Part shown: positions 15,844 through 25,234 of the stretch, one piece after another
Layout of the letters: each line of letters opens with the position of its first letter
Position numbering within the stretch: position 1 is the stretch's first letter
NCBI RefSeq assembly: GCF_900074915.1
Contig: NZ_LT222319.1
Location: 4,559,001-4,623,000 of the forward strand
Direction of reading: 5' to 3'
Source of the DNA: Pseudomonas cerasi
GTDB taxonomy: Bacteria > Pseudomonadota > Gammaproteobacteria > Pseudomonadales > Pseudomonadaceae
DNA length: 64,000 bases
Translations under genes and position numbers: made by a program
Notes under the pieces: model-generated
Databases searched by the model: none
What the model was told of the DNA's origin: nothing
What the model saw: only the letters and a program-made list of their open reading frames with translations

Positions 15844-17061
15844 TCAGGTGCGATATTCCGCGTTGATCTTCACGTACTCGTGAGAAAGATCGGTGGTCCA
15901 GATTGTTTCGCTGCAATTGCCGCGGCCCAGCTCGATACGGATGGTGATTTCTTCTTCGGCCATCACCGCCGAGCCCTGCTCTTCGGTGTAGGTCGTGGCG
16001 CGGCAGCCCTGGCTGGCGATGCACACGCCACTCAGGAATACGTCGATCTTGCTCACGTCCAGATCCGGCACACCGGCACGGCCGACAGCCGCCAGAATAC
16101 GTCCCCAGTTCGGGTCGGAGGCGAACAGCGCAGTCTTGATCAGTGGCGAGTGGGCCACGGCATAACCGACGTCCAGGCATTCCTGATGATTGCCGCCACC
16201 GTTGACTTCAACGGTCACGAACTTGGTCGCACCTTCACCGTCACGCACGATGGCCTGAGCGACTTCCATGCACACATCGAACACGGCTTTCTTCAACGCT
16301 TCGAATAGCGGGCCTTTGGCCTCGGTGATTTCCGGCAGGTCAGCCTGACCGGTGGCGATCAGCATGCAGCAATCGTTGGTCGAGGTGTCGCCATCGATGG
16401 TGATGCGGTTGAACGACTTGTTGGCGCCGTCACGAATCAGGTCCTGAAGCACGCTCTGCGCCACTTTGGCATCGGTGGCGATGTAACCGAGCATGGTCGC
16501 CATGTTCGGTCGAATCATGCCTGCGCCCTTGCTGATGCCGGTCACAGTGACGGTCACGCCGTCATGGCTGAACTGACGGCTGGCGCCCTTGGGCAGGGTG
16601 TCGGTAGTCATGATCCCGGTCGCCGCAGCGGCCCAGTTATCCACAGACAGATCATCCAGCGCAGCCTGCAGAGCGCCTTCGATCTTTTCCACTGGCAGCG
16701 GCTCGCCGATCACGCCCGTCGAGTACGGCAGCACCGCAGAAGCATCGACGCCAGTCAGTTGCGCCAGTGTCTCGCAGGTACGCCGCGCCGCCACAAGACC
16801 TGGTTCGCCTGTGCCCGCATTGGCATTACCGGTGTTGGTCAGCAAATAACGCACGGTGCCCTGAACACGCTGTTTGGCCAGAATGACCGGCGCCGCGCAG
16901 AACGCATTCAAGGTGAATACACCGGCAACGCTGGAGCCTTCGGCACAGCGCATGACCACGACATCCTTGCGCCCCGGGCGTTTGATGCCGGCAGAAGAAA
17001 TGCCAAGTTCAAAACCGGGAACCGGGTGCAACGCAGGCAAAGGACCAAGACCAACAGCCAT
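15844..17061 (-). CDS. argJ: Bifunctional glutamate N-acetyltransferase / amino-acid acetyltransferase
   Basis: A 405-residue ornithine acetyltransferase. The self-cleavage site is visible in RPNMATMLGYIATDA, where the chain is cut before Thr to give alpha and beta subunits and expose the catalytic Thr nucleophile. Other signatures are FTLNAFCAAPV, STGVIGEPLP, GDTSTNDCCMLIATG and the C-terminal SHEYVKINAEYRT. It transfers acetyl from acetylornithine to glutamate in the cyclic arginine pathway. The start at 17061 (MAVGLGPLP) has GAGGAG upstream. It follows secA on the same strand, separated by a strong terminator. Confidence 0.96.
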   Translation of the reverse strand: MAVGLGPLPALHPVPGFELGISSAGIKRPGRKDVVVMRCAEGSSVAGVFTLNAFCAAPVILAKQRVQGTVRYLLTNTGNANAGTGEPGLVAARRTCETLAQLTGVDASAVLPYSTGVIGEPLPVEKIEGALQAALDDLSVDNWAAAATGIMTTDTLPKGASRQFSHDGVTVTVTGISKGAGMIRPNMATMLGYIATDAKVAQSVLQDLIRDGANKSFNRITIDGDTSTNDCCMLIATGQADLPEITEAKGPLFEALKKAVFDVCMEVAQAIVRDGEGATKFVTVEVNGGGNHQECLDVGYAVAHSPLIKTALFASDPNWGRILAAVGRAGVPDLDVSKIDVFLSGVCIASQGCRATTYTEEQGSAVMAEEEITIRIELGRGNCSETIWTTDLSHEYVKINAEYRT

Positions 17062-17114
17062 CGGGGTGCTCCTCATGGAGTTTGGCGCCGTCCGCATCGG
17101 TACGGCGATCAATG

Positions 17115-17148
17115 AAAAAACGCCGCGACGGGCAAGCCGGTCGCGGCG
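17115..17148 (-). terminator. Strong terminator after secA
   Basis: A perfect 9-base stem (CGCCGCGAC/GTCGCGGCG) with a 10-base loop is followed on the minus strand by six T residues. It lies 23 bases past the secA stop and separates secA from argJ. Confidence 0.9.
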
Positions 17149-17170
17149 CAGGTATTACACAGTCAAAGGC

Positions 17171-19912
17171 TTAGTTGATCTGGCCGTGACAGTGTTTGAA
17201 TTTCTTGCCCGAACCACACCAGCACAGCTCGTTGCGGCCCAGTTTCTGGTCGTTGCGAACCGGCTCGGATGCAACGGCAACAGGCGCTTCGCCACCCTCT
17301 TCGTCGAGCAGCGGCTGCTCGATACCCGGTGCAGGCGCGTGTTCGAACTGCATGCGACTGGCCAGCTCTTCGGCTTCCTGACGCAGGCGGGCTTCTTCTT
17401 CCTCTGGATCTTCGCGGCGAACCTGAACATGCGAAAGCACACAAATAGTATCGCGCTTGATCGAATCGAGCAGTTCCTGGAACAGCGTGAAGGACTCGCG
17501 CTTGTATTCCTGCTTAGGGTTCTTCTGAGCGTAACCGCGCAGGTGGATACCGTGACGCAGGTGGTCCATGGTCGACAGGTGATCTTTCCACAGGTCGTCC
17601 AGCACGCGCAGGAGGATCTGCTTCTCGAAGGAACGCAGGGCTTCGGCGCTGGCCTGGTCTTCCTTCTCGTTGTAAGCCAGCAGCAGCTGCGCCATGATTT
17701 TTTCGCGCAGGCTGTCTTCGTGCAGGTTGTCGTCTTCGTCGAGCCACTGCTGGATCGGCAGTTGAACCGCGAAGTCGGTGTTGAGCGCCGATTCCAGACC
17801 GGCAACATTCCACTGCTCCGGCAGGGATTGTGGCGGAATATGCTGGCTGATCAGGTTGTTGAGCACTTCTTCACGGAAGTCGGCAATGGTCTCGCCAATG
17901 TTCTCGGCGGCCAGCAACGTGTTACGCATGTGATAAATCACTTTACGCTGTTCGTTGGCAACGTCATCGAACTCCAGCAATTGCTTGCGGATGTCGAAGT
18001 TGCGACCTTCCACCTTGCGCTGCGCTTTTTCGATGGCGTTGGTCACCATGCGATGCTCGATGGCCTCACCGGACTGCATGCCCAGCGCCTTCATGAAGTT
18101 CTTCACCCGGTCAGAGGCAAAGATGCGCATCAGGCTGTCTTCGAGCGACAGGTAGAAACGGCTGGAGCCGGTGTCGCCCTGACGGCCGGCACGACCGCGC
18201 AGCTGGTTGTCGATACGGCGCGATTCGTGGCGCTCGGAGGCGATGACGTGCAGGCCGCCCGCTTCGATCACCTGCTGATGGCGTTTCTGCCAGTCAGCCT
18301 TGATCTGCGCGATCTGCTCCGGAGTCGGGTCTTCCAGATTGGCGACCTCGACTTCCCAGTTGCCGCCCAGCAGGATGTCAGTACCACGACCGGCCATGTT
18401 GGTGGCGATGGTCAATGCACCCGGACGACCGGCCTGCGCAATGATTTCCGCTTCTTTCTCGTGGAACTTGGCGTTCAGAACCTTGTGCTCGATGCCTTCC
18501 TTGTTGAGCAGGCTGGACATGTGCTCGGAAGTTTCGATGGTCGCTGTACCCACCAGCACCGGACGGTTTTCTGCAAGGCAGGCCTTGATGTCGGTGACGA
18601 TGGCGGCGTACTTCTCTTCCGCCGTCAGGTAGACGAGGTCGTTGAAGTCCTTGCGCGCCAAAGGCTTGTTAGGCGGGATGACCATCACGGCCAGGTTATA
18701 GATCTGGTGGAATTCGAACGCTTCGGTGTCGGCTGTACCGGTCATGCCGGACAGCTTGTTGTACAGACGGAAATAGTTCTGGAACGTGGTCGATGCCAGG
18801 GTCTGGCTTTCGGCCTGAATGTTCAGGTTTTCCTTGGCTTCGATAGCCTGATGCAGGCCCTCGGAGAGGCGACGACCCGGCATGGTACGGCCGGTATGCT
18901 CGTCAACCAGCAGCACCTGACCGTCGGAAACGATGTATTCGACGTTGCGATTGAACAGCTTATGCGCCCGCAGACCGGCATAGACGTGAGTCAGCAGGCC
19001 CAGGTTATGCGCCGAATAGAGGCTCTCGCCTTCAGCCAGCAGGCCGACTTCGGTGAGCATTTCCTCGATGAACTGGTGACCGGCTTCGTTCAGCTCGACC
19101 TGACGGGTTTTCTCGTCAACGGTGAAATGACCCGGCTTGGTGACTTCGCCTTCCACTTCCTCGATATGCTGCTCGAGCTTGGGGATCAGGCGGTTGATTT
19201 CGGTGTACAGCTTGGAACTGTCTTCAGCCTGACCGGAGATGATCAGCGGCGTACGCGCTTCGTCGATCAGAATCGAGTCGACTTCGTCGATCACGGCGAA
19301 ATTGAGTTCGCGCTGGAACTTGTCGTCCACGCTGAACGCCATGTTGTCGCGCAGGTAATCGAAACCGTATTCGTTGTTGGTGCCGTAAGTGATATCGGCA
19401 GCGTAGGCGGCGCGCTTCTCTTCCGGCGGCTGGAATGGCGTGACGATGCCTACGGTCAGGCCGAGGAATTCGTACAGCGGACGCATCCAGTTGGCATCGC
19501 GGCGAGCGAGGTAGTCGTTCACGGTAACCACGTGAACGCCCTTGCCGGACAATGCGTTGAGGTAGACAGCCAGCGTACCGACCAGGGTTTTACCTTCACC
19601 GGTACGCATTTCCGCGATCTGACCTTCGTGCAGGGTCATGCCGCCGATCAACTGTACGTCGAAGTGGCGCATGCCCATGACACGCTTGCCCGCTTCACGA
19701 GCAACAGCAAAGGCTTCAGGGAGCAATTGATCGAGGGTCTCGCCTTTGGCTATGCGGGCCTTGAACTCTTCGGTCTTGGCGCGCAGTTGCTCGTCCGAAA
19801 GGGCCACCATTTGCTCTTCGAAGGCATTGACGATCTGTACCGTCTTGAGCATGCGTTTTACTTCACGCTCGTTCTTGCTTCCAAAAAGTTTTTTCAACAA
19901 AGGCGCAAACAT
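17171..19912 (-). CDS. secA: Preprotein translocase ATPase SecA
   Basis: A 913-residue full-length SecA, the motor that drives unfolded preproteins through SecYEG. Seen in order: the N-terminal amphipathic start MFAPLLKKLFGSKNEREVKRM, Walker A in MRTGEGKT, the DEVD motif of Walker B (IDEVDSILIDEARTPLIISG), TGTADTEA, the second ATPase half with AGRGTDILLGGNWE and LRGRAGRQGD, and the C-terminal zinc-binding tail (CWCGSGKKFKHCHG) for SecB and membrane contact. The ATG at 19912 matches the family; an upstream in-frame ATG at 19930 is less likely. Confidence 0.98.
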   Translation of the reverse strand: MFAPLLKKLFGSKNEREVKRMLKTVQIVNAFEEQMVALSDEQLRAKTEEFKARIAKGETLDQLLPEAFAVAREAGKRVMGMRHFDVQLIGGMTLHEGQIAEMRTGEGKTLVGTLAVYLNALSGKGVHVVTVNDYLARRDANWMRPLYEFLGLTVGIVTPFQPPEEKRAAYAADITYGTNNEYGFDYLRDNMAFSVDDKFQRELNFAVIDEVDSILIDEARTPLIISGQAEDSSKLYTEINRLIPKLEQHIEEVEGEVTKPGHFTVDEKTRQVELNEAGHQFIEEMLTEVGLLAEGESLYSAHNLGLLTHVYAGLRAHKLFNRNVEYIVSDGQVLLVDEHTGRTMPGRRLSEGLHQAIEAKENLNIQAESQTLASTTFQNYFRLYNKLSGMTGTADTEAFEFHQIYNLAVMVIPPNKPLARKDFNDLVYLTAEEKYAAIVTDIKACLAENRPVLVGTATIETSEHMSSLLNKEGIEHKVLNAKFHEKEAEIIAQAGRPGALTIATNMAGRGTDILLGGNWEVEVANLEDPTPEQIAQIKADWQKRHQQVIEAGGLHVIASERHESRRIDNQLRGRAGRQGDTGSSRFYLSLEDSLMRIFASDRVKNFMKALGMQSGEAIEHRMVTNAIEKAQRKVEGRNFDIRKQLLEFDDVANEQRKVIYHMRNTLLAAENIGETIADFREEVLNNLISQHIPPQSLPEQWNVAGLESALNTDFAVQLPIQQWLDEDDNLHEDSLREKIMAQLLLAYNEKEDQASAEALRSFEKQILLRVLDDLWKDHLSTMDHLRHGIHLRGYAQKNPKQEYKRESFTLFQELLDSIKRDTICVLSHVQVRREDPEEEEARLRQEAEELASRMQFEHAPAPGIEQPLLDEEGGEAPVAVASEPVRNDQKLGRNELCWCGSGKKFKHCHGQIN

Positions 19913-20217
19913 ATCGACAGGATCTTCCACACATAGGAATGGAGGGCGGCCCCGTGAGTCGCCCGTGCAGCCCAGATGGCCGCATGCGAACGAGCATTCT
20001 ACCCGGAAACGATGGTGAGGAAAGTGGCGTTATTCCACGATGCTGGCACAGCGCTGTGACGGGGCAGGTTTACAATGGGGCCATTTTCAAGCACTTCAAC
20101 CCGTTATCCGGGGAAGTTACTCATTGATTTGCATATGAAAGCACGGAAATGCCCTGAAAAGCAGCCGTCAGAACGCTTTCTGTTAAGATGTTCATCTTGT
20201 TACCCAGGCATCCCTCC

Positions 20218-20673
20218 ATGGCCTTTCGTCCTCTGAACGCCCGCCCGCCCGCGGTTTTGCTGCGTGAAGCCAAGCCCCTGAAGGCTATATTTCGTCACGC
20301 CGAGCGACTCAGCCACTTGCAGCGCCTGCTCGAAAGCCAGCTGCAACCAGCGGCCCGGGAGCATTGTCGCGTGGCATCGTGGCGCGAAGGTACCTTGTTG
20401 CTGATCGTGACGGACGGTCACTGGGCCACGCGCCTGCGCTACCAGCAGAAACGCCTGCACCGGCAAATGATGGCCTTCGACGAATTCATCAACCTGACCC
20501 GCATTGTGTTCAAGGTGCAGCCGCCTGAAGCGCCACGCGGAGCTGCCACGCACACCATCGACCTGTCGGCAGTGGCTGCCGAAAACATTCAGGCCACCGC
20601 TGAAGGCATCACCGATCCGCGCTTGCGTGCCGCACTGGAAAGACTGGCCAGCCATGCAAAGGACAGGAAGTAA
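20218..20673 (+). CDS. DUF721 domain-containing protein
   Basis: A 151-residue protein with the DUF721 pattern: a basic helical N-terminus (LREAKPLKAIFRHAERLSHLQRLL), a central CRVASWREGTLLLIVTDGHWATRLRYQ segment and a helix leading into VFKVQP. The family is widespread, often encoded near secA and dcw genes, and has no firm function; some members have been linked to DNA or replication. It is divergent from secA and convergent with lpxC. The start at 20218 is the first ATG after the promoter-like region. Confidence 0.88.
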   Translation: MAFRPLNARPPAVLLREAKPLKAIFRHAERLSHLQRLLESQLQPAAREHCRVASWREGTLLLIVTDGHWATRLRYQQKRLHRQMMAFDEFINLTRIVFKVQPPEAPRGAATHTIDLSAVAAENIQATAEGITDPRLRAALERLASHAKDRK

Positions 20674-20718
20674 CCCTGCCTGATCGCCGCCAGCACTGAC
20701 TTCCCCTGAAAAACCCAT

Positions 20719-20747
20719 AAAAAAAGGCCACCCGAGGGCAGCCTTTA
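20719..20747. terminator. Bidirectional terminator between DUF721 gene and lpxC
   Basis: AAAGGC plus CACCC pairs with GGGCA plus GCCTTT around a short loop. The minus strand continues into seven T residues, so it efficiently ends the dcw/lpxC transcript; read forwards it can end the DUF721 gene. Confidence 0.8.
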
Positions 20748-20777
20748 AAGAACAAAAGGAAAGAGAGTAAAGCTTGC

Positions 20778-21689
20778 TTACACGGCCGCGACAGGACGCA
20801 TGTAAGAAATAGGTGCCGTACTGGCATCCTCGAAAGTCACCACTTCCCAAGCGTCTTTCTGCTCGATCAACGTACGCAGCAGACGGTTGTTCAGTGCATG
20901 CCCCGATTTGAAACCCCGGAACTCACCAATCAGGCTGTTGCCCAGCAGGTAGAGGTCACCGATGGCGTCGAGGATTTTGTGTTTAACGAATTCGTCCTCG
21001 TAACGCAGGCCGTCTTCGTTCAGTACACCGTCCTTGTCGACCACGATGGCGTTTTCCACGCTGCCGCCGAGTGCGAGGTTGTGCTTGCGCAGGTACTCGA
21101 TATCACTCATGAACCCGAAGGTCCGGGCACGGCTGACTTCCTTCACGAAGGAAGTACTGGAAAAGTCCACGCTTGCACTCTGGGTGCGGTCACGGAAGAC
21201 GGGGTGATCGAAATCGATCTCGAAACTGACCTTGAACCCTTCGAAAGGCACAAAAGTAGCGCGTTTACCGCCCTCCTCGACTGTGACTTCACGCAGGATA
21301 CGGATGAATTTCTTCGGCTCGTCCTGTTCTTCCAGGCCTGCCGATTGAATCAGGAATACGAAAGGGCCTGCGCTGCCGTCCATGATAGGAACTTCGGAGG
21401 CAGAGAGCTCGACGTAGGCGTTATCGATGCCAAGGCCAGCCATGGCCGAGAGCAAGTGTTCTACCGTGTCGACTTTGACATCACCATTGACCAGAGTGGT
21501 CGACAGAGTGGTGTCACCGACGTTTTCCGCACGCGCAGGGATCTGCACGACGGGGTCAAGGTCAGCTCGGCAAAACACAATGCCGGTATTCACAGGTGCG
21601 GGCTTGAGGGTCAGGTAAACCTTCTCCCCGGAGTGCAGGCCTACACCTGTGGCACGGATAATATTTTTCAGGGTGCGTTGTTTTATCAT
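20778..21689 (-). CDS. lpxC: UDP-3-O-acyl-N-acetylglucosamine deacetylase
   Basis: A 303-residue zinc deacetylase that performs the first committed step of lipid A synthesis. The metal ligands are visible at His78 (TVEHLLSA), His237 and Asp241 (EFVKHKILD), with the catalytic His264 in FKSGHALNN. It starts MIKQRTLKNIIRATGVGLHSG, as in other pseudomonads, and sits last in the dcw cluster, 112 bases after ftsZ. The protein level is normally set by proteolysis of its C-terminus, which here ends MRPVAAV. Confidence 0.98.
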   Translation of the reverse strand: MIKQRTLKNIIRATGVGLHSGEKVYLTLKPAPVNTGIVFCRADLDPVVQIPARAENVGDTTLSTTLVNGDVKVDTVEHLLSAMAGLGIDNAYVELSASEVPIMDGSAGPFVFLIQSAGLEEQDEPKKFIRILREVTVEEGGKRATFVPFEGFKVSFEIDFDHPVFRDRTQSASVDFSSTSFVKEVSRARTFGFMSDIEYLRKHNLALGGSVENAIVVDKDGVLNEDGLRYEDEFVKHKILDAIGDLYLLGNSLIGEFRGFKSGHALNNRLLRTLIEQKDAWEVVTFEDASTAPISYMRPVAAV

Positions 21690-21801
21690 GGCATGGGCCG
21701 CTTCAGCGCAAGTTGCGAACTGGTATCAACAAAGGCTGGCGATGATAGCAGACCATGCCTTTGCTGAACACCAATCACCCTAATACCCCTGATACATTTC
21801 A

Positions 21802-22989
21802 TCAATCGGCCTGACGACGCAGGAAAGCCGGGATGTCCAGGTAATCGAGATCATCGTTTAGATTCATCTTCGCCGCTGCTGTAGCGCCTGCGTGTGCCTG
21901 ATTGCGCATCACGGTAGGACGATCCAGGTCACGGTAGTTGACCGACGGTGCTTCCTGACGGGACGCCTGCTGCGCAGGAGCCTGCTGGGTGGTCTGCAGC
22001 GTGTTGTCGATGACCTTGACAGGTTTCTCGATTTTCGCGCCCAGGCCGGTGGCAACCACGGTCACGTGCAACTCGTCACGCATGTCCGGATCGATAACGG
22101 TACCGACCTTGACCATCGCGTGCTCGGAAGCGAACGCTTCGATGATGCTACCCACGTCCGAGTACTCACCCAGAGACAGGTCAGGACCGGCAGTGATGTT
22201 GACCAGGATGCCGCGAGCGCCCTGCAGGTTGACGTCTTCGAGCAACGGGTTGCGGATCGCCGCTTCGGTCGCTTCACGTGCACGGTTAGGACCGCTGGCG
22301 CAGCCAGTGCCCATCATCGCCATGCCCATTTCGCTCATCACGGTACGCACGTCGGCGAAGTCGACGTTGATCATGCCCGGACGCTTGATGATGTCGGAGA
22401 TACCGCGAACGGCACCGGCCAGTACATCGTCAGCCTTGGCGAAAGCCGACAGCAGGCTGGCGTCTTTACCGAGGATGGTCAGCAGCTTCTCGTTGGGAAT
22501 GGTGATCAACGAGTCGACGCTTTCGGACAGCATGCGGATGCCTTCATCGGCGATCTGCATACGCTTGCGACCTTCGAACGGGAACGGACGGGTCACGACT
22601 GCGACCGTCAGAATACCCATTTCCTTGGCCACTTCAGCAATGATCGGAGCTGCACCGGTACCGGTACCGCCGCCCATGCCAGTGGTGATGAAAACCATGT
22701 TGGTGCCCTGCAGAACTTCTGCAATGCGCTCACGATCTTCCAGTGCGGCCTGACGACCGACTTCAGGATTGGCGCCAGCGCCAAGGCCCTTGGTCACGCC
22801 GGTGCCCAGTTGCAGAATGGTCCGCGCGCCGATGTTTTTCAGCGCCTGAGCATCGGTGTTGGCGCAGATGAATTCCACGCCTTCGATGTTGCTCTTGACC
22901 ATGTGATTGACAGCGTTGCCGCCACCACCGCCTACGCCGATAACCTTGATAACCGGGCTTTGCGGGACGTTGTCTACGAGTTCGAACAT
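21802..22989 (-). CDS. ftsZ: Cell division tubulin homologue FtsZ
   Basis: A 395-residue GTPase that polymerises into the Z-ring. The tubulin signature GGMGGGTGTGAAP is present, preceded by GVGGGGGNAVNHM and followed by the T7 loop (NVDFADVRTVMSEMGMA). A flexible Gln/Ala-rich linker (about residues 320-375) leads to the conserved C-terminal peptide DYLDIPAFLRRQ, which binds FtsA, ZipA and other regulators. GAGAGA precedes the ATG. It is 101 bases downstream of ftsA on the same strand. Confidence 0.98.
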   Translation of the reverse strand: MFELVDNVPQSPVIKVIGVGGGGGNAVNHMVKSNIEGVEFICANTDAQALKNIGARTILQLGTGVTKGLGAGANPEVGRQAALEDRERIAEVLQGTNMVFITTGMGGGTGTGAAPIIAEVAKEMGILTVAVVTRPFPFEGRKRMQIADEGIRMLSESVDSLITIPNEKLLTILGKDASLLSAFAKADDVLAGAVRGISDIIKRPGMINVDFADVRTVMSEMGMAMMGTGCASGPNRAREATEAAIRNPLLEDVNLQGARGILVNITAGPDLSLGEYSDVGSIIEAFASEHAMVKVGTVIDPDMRDELHVTVVATGLGAKIEKPVKVIDNTLQTTQQAPAQQASRQEAPSVNYRDLDRPTVMRNQAHAGATAAAKMNLNDDLDYLDIPAFLRRQAD

Positions 22990-23090
22990 TTTCTCTCTCC
23001 TTCCGCTTTCTAGTTAGTTTTGCCTACTGCCTGCCGATACTGCTGGTGAAGCCCTGAATCTGAAGCTGTGAAACCGTTGAACGTTGAAAC

Positions 23091-24347
23091 TTAGAAATTG
23101 CCCTGCACCCAACGCTTGATACGCTCAAGCACCGGTGCCTTGGTTTCGTCGCTGTAGCTGCTGTTGCCGACAATCCCGGACAGCGAAATGCCATCCGATT
23201 GTTTTTGCAGCCCGTACATCAACAGGCCTACGCCGGTTGAGTAAATCGGGTTGCGGACGACATCAGCGAGCCCTTTGACGCTGTGCGGTACGCCCAGGCG
23301 AACCGGCATGTGGAAGATTTCCTCGGCCAGTTCGACCGCACCTTCCATTTTCGCTGTGCCCCCGGTCAGCACGATGCCGGCCGGGATCAGGTCTTCGTAG
23401 CCGCTGCGGCGCAGTTCGGCCTGGATCAGGGTGAACAGCTCGTCGTAACGAGGCTCTACCACTTCGGCCAGGGCCTGACGCGACAGCTCGCGAGGTGGGC
23501 GGTCGCCCACGCTCGGCACTTTGATGGTTTCGCCTGCACCGGCCAGCTTGGCCAGCGCACAGGCATAACGAATCTTGATTTCTTCGGCGTACTGGGTCGG
23601 AGTGCGCAACGCCATGGCGATGTCGTTGGTCACCTGATCACCCGCAATCGGGATAACCGCTGTGTGGCGAATGGCGCCTTCGGTGAAGATCGCGATGTCG
23701 GTGGTGCCGCCACCGATGTCCACCAGGCAGACACCCAGTTCTTTCTCGTCATCGGTCAGCACGGAATACGCCGAGGCCAACTGTTCGAGAATGATGTCGT
23801 CGACTTCCAGCCCACAGCGACGTACGCACTTCTCGATGTTCTGCGCCGCGTTCACCGCACAGGTCACCACGTGAACCTTGGCTTCCAGACGTACGCCGGA
23901 CATGCCCAGGGGCTCACGCACGCCTTCCTGGTTATCGATCACGTAATCCTGAGGCAAGGTGTGCAGCACGCGCTGGTCGGCAGGAATGGCCACCGCCTGA
24001 GCAGCATCGAGCACACGCTCCAGATCCGCAGAGCTGACTTCGCGATCACGAATCGCCACGATGCCGTGTGAGTTCAGGCTGCGAATGTGGCTGCCTGCCA
24101 CACCAACAAATGCCGAGTGGATACGGCAGCCGGCCATCAGCTGCGCTTCTTCGATTGCGCGCTGGATCGACTGCACGGTCGATTCGATATTCACCACCAC
24201 GCCCTTCTTCAGGCCGCGGGAGGGATGGGTACCGATACCCACGATTTCCAGCGAGCCATCGGCCGCGACTTCGCCTACCAGTGCCACCACCTTGGAGGTA
24301 CCGATATCCAGCCCGACGATCATTTTGCCGCTTTGCACATTTGCCAT
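23091..24347 (-). CDS. ftsA: Cell division protein FtsA
   Basis: A 418-residue actin-like ATPase that tethers FtsZ to the membrane. The phosphate-1 motif is GLDIGTSKVVALVGEV near the N-terminus, LVDIGGGTTDIAIF is phosphate-2, and GIVLTGGTAKMEG is the adenosine motif. The C-terminal amphipathic membrane-targeting helix reads VLERIKRWVQGNF. The start at 24347 (MANVQSGKM) matches relatives and has AGAGG upstream. It follows ftsQ by 14 bases. Confidence 0.97.
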   Translation of the reverse strand: MANVQSGKMIVGLDIGTSKVVALVGEVAADGSLEIVGIGTHPSRGLKKGVVVNIESTVQSIQRAIEEAQLMAGCRIHSAFVGVAGSHIRSLNSHGIVAIRDREVSSADLERVLDAAQAVAIPADQRVLHTLPQDYVIDNQEGVREPLGMSGVRLEAKVHVVTCAVNAAQNIEKCVRRCGLEVDDIILEQLASAYSVLTDDEKELGVCLVDIGGGTTDIAIFTEGAIRHTAVIPIAGDQVTNDIAMALRTPTQYAEEIKIRYACALAKLAGAGETIKVPSVGDRPPRELSRQALAEVVEPRYDELFTLIQAELRRSGYEDLIPAGIVLTGGTAKMEGAVELAEEIFHMPVRLGVPHSVKGLADVVRNPIYSTGVGLLMYGLQKQSDGISLSGIVGNSSYSDETKAPVLERIKRWVQGNF

Positions 24348-24361
24348 GGTCCTGCCTCTTA

Positions 24362-25231
24362 TCAATTCTTCGCGACGGCGGGTTTTTCCGTCGCCGGCGC
24401 TGCCTGTTCGCGCCAACCGACCGCAAGGCCGTTGGAGTAACGCAAGTCGACGCGCGCGATATTCGTTATTTGGTCTTTCAGCGTTTTGTCGTAAATCGCG
24501 ATGAAGCGGCGCATTTTTTCGACAAGGTGGTCGCGTCCAAGCAACAACTCGATACCCGGGCCAGCACTACCGGCACCTGTCGTCAGGAACCAGCTGCCAC
24601 GCTCGCGCAGCTCCAGGCGCACGATGGAGAAGCCCATCGGGCGCAACATCTGACTCAACACCTGATACTGCTGCATCACCTGCTGTTGGGCCCGCTGCGG
24701 ACCGAACAACTGGGGAAGATGTTCGTAATTGGACAGTTCACGCGGTGTGAAAGCCTGCCCCTGGTTATTCAACAGCGCTTCATCGCCCCAACGGGCAACC
24801 GGCAACTGCTCTTCAAGACGAATCACGACCTGATCCGGCCATACACGACGGACCTCGGCGTGCGCGATCCATGGCATCTGCTCAAGCTCGGTGCGCATGG
24901 CAGCCAGATCGATCTTGAAAAAGCTCGACGCCACATAAGGCGCAATCCGCTGCTGCACAGCCTGCTGGCTGATGTAACTCAAATCGCCCTGCACGTTGAT
25001 GCGGGTGATCGGGCGGTCGGCGTACGGCAGCAGACGCTGTGCTGCCTCATAAGTACCGAAGCCCAGAACCACCAACAGCACAGGCCAGAGCAGACGCTTC
25101 AGAAAACTGAAGTTGGCCTTGGGCAGGCGCGCCGACAAGGGCTCCTTGGCCACCATACGGCTGGCGCCGCGCGGCACCGGCTTGTTGCGGCCGGGAGCAG
25201 GTGGTTGAGGACGTGTCGACGCGCCGTACAT
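24362..25231 (-). CDS. ftsQ: Cell division protein FtsQ
   Basis: A 289-residue bitopic membrane protein. A basic cytoplasmic N-terminus of about 50 residues is followed by one membrane helix (LLWPVLLVVLGFGTYEAA), a POTRA domain (ITRINVQGDLSYISQQAVQQRI), and the FtsQ domain with WIAHAEVRRVWPDQVVIRLEEQLPVARWG. It scaffolds FtsB and FtsL at the divisome. It starts 3 bases after the ddlB stop. Confidence 0.96.
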   Translation of the reverse strand: MYGASTRPQPPAPGRNKPVPRGASRMVAKEPLSARLPKANFSFLKRLLWPVLLVVLGFGTYEAAQRLLPYADRPITRINVQGDLSYISQQAVQQRIAPYVASSFFKIDLAAMRTELEQMPWIAHAEVRRVWPDQVVIRLEEQLPVARWGDEALLNNQGQAFTPRELSNYEHLPQLFGPQRAQQQVMQQYQVLSQMLRPMGFSIVRLELRERGSWFLTTGAGSAGPGIELLLGRDHLVEKMRRFIAIYDKTLKDQITNIARVDLRYSNGLAVGWREQAAPATEKPAVAKN

Positions 25232-25234
25232 GCC

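Noticed and set aside
16874..19936. A 1020-codon open frame on the plus strand opposite secA
   Set aside because: It is the antisense shadow of the high-GC secA gene and partly of argJ; its product has no recognisable domain.
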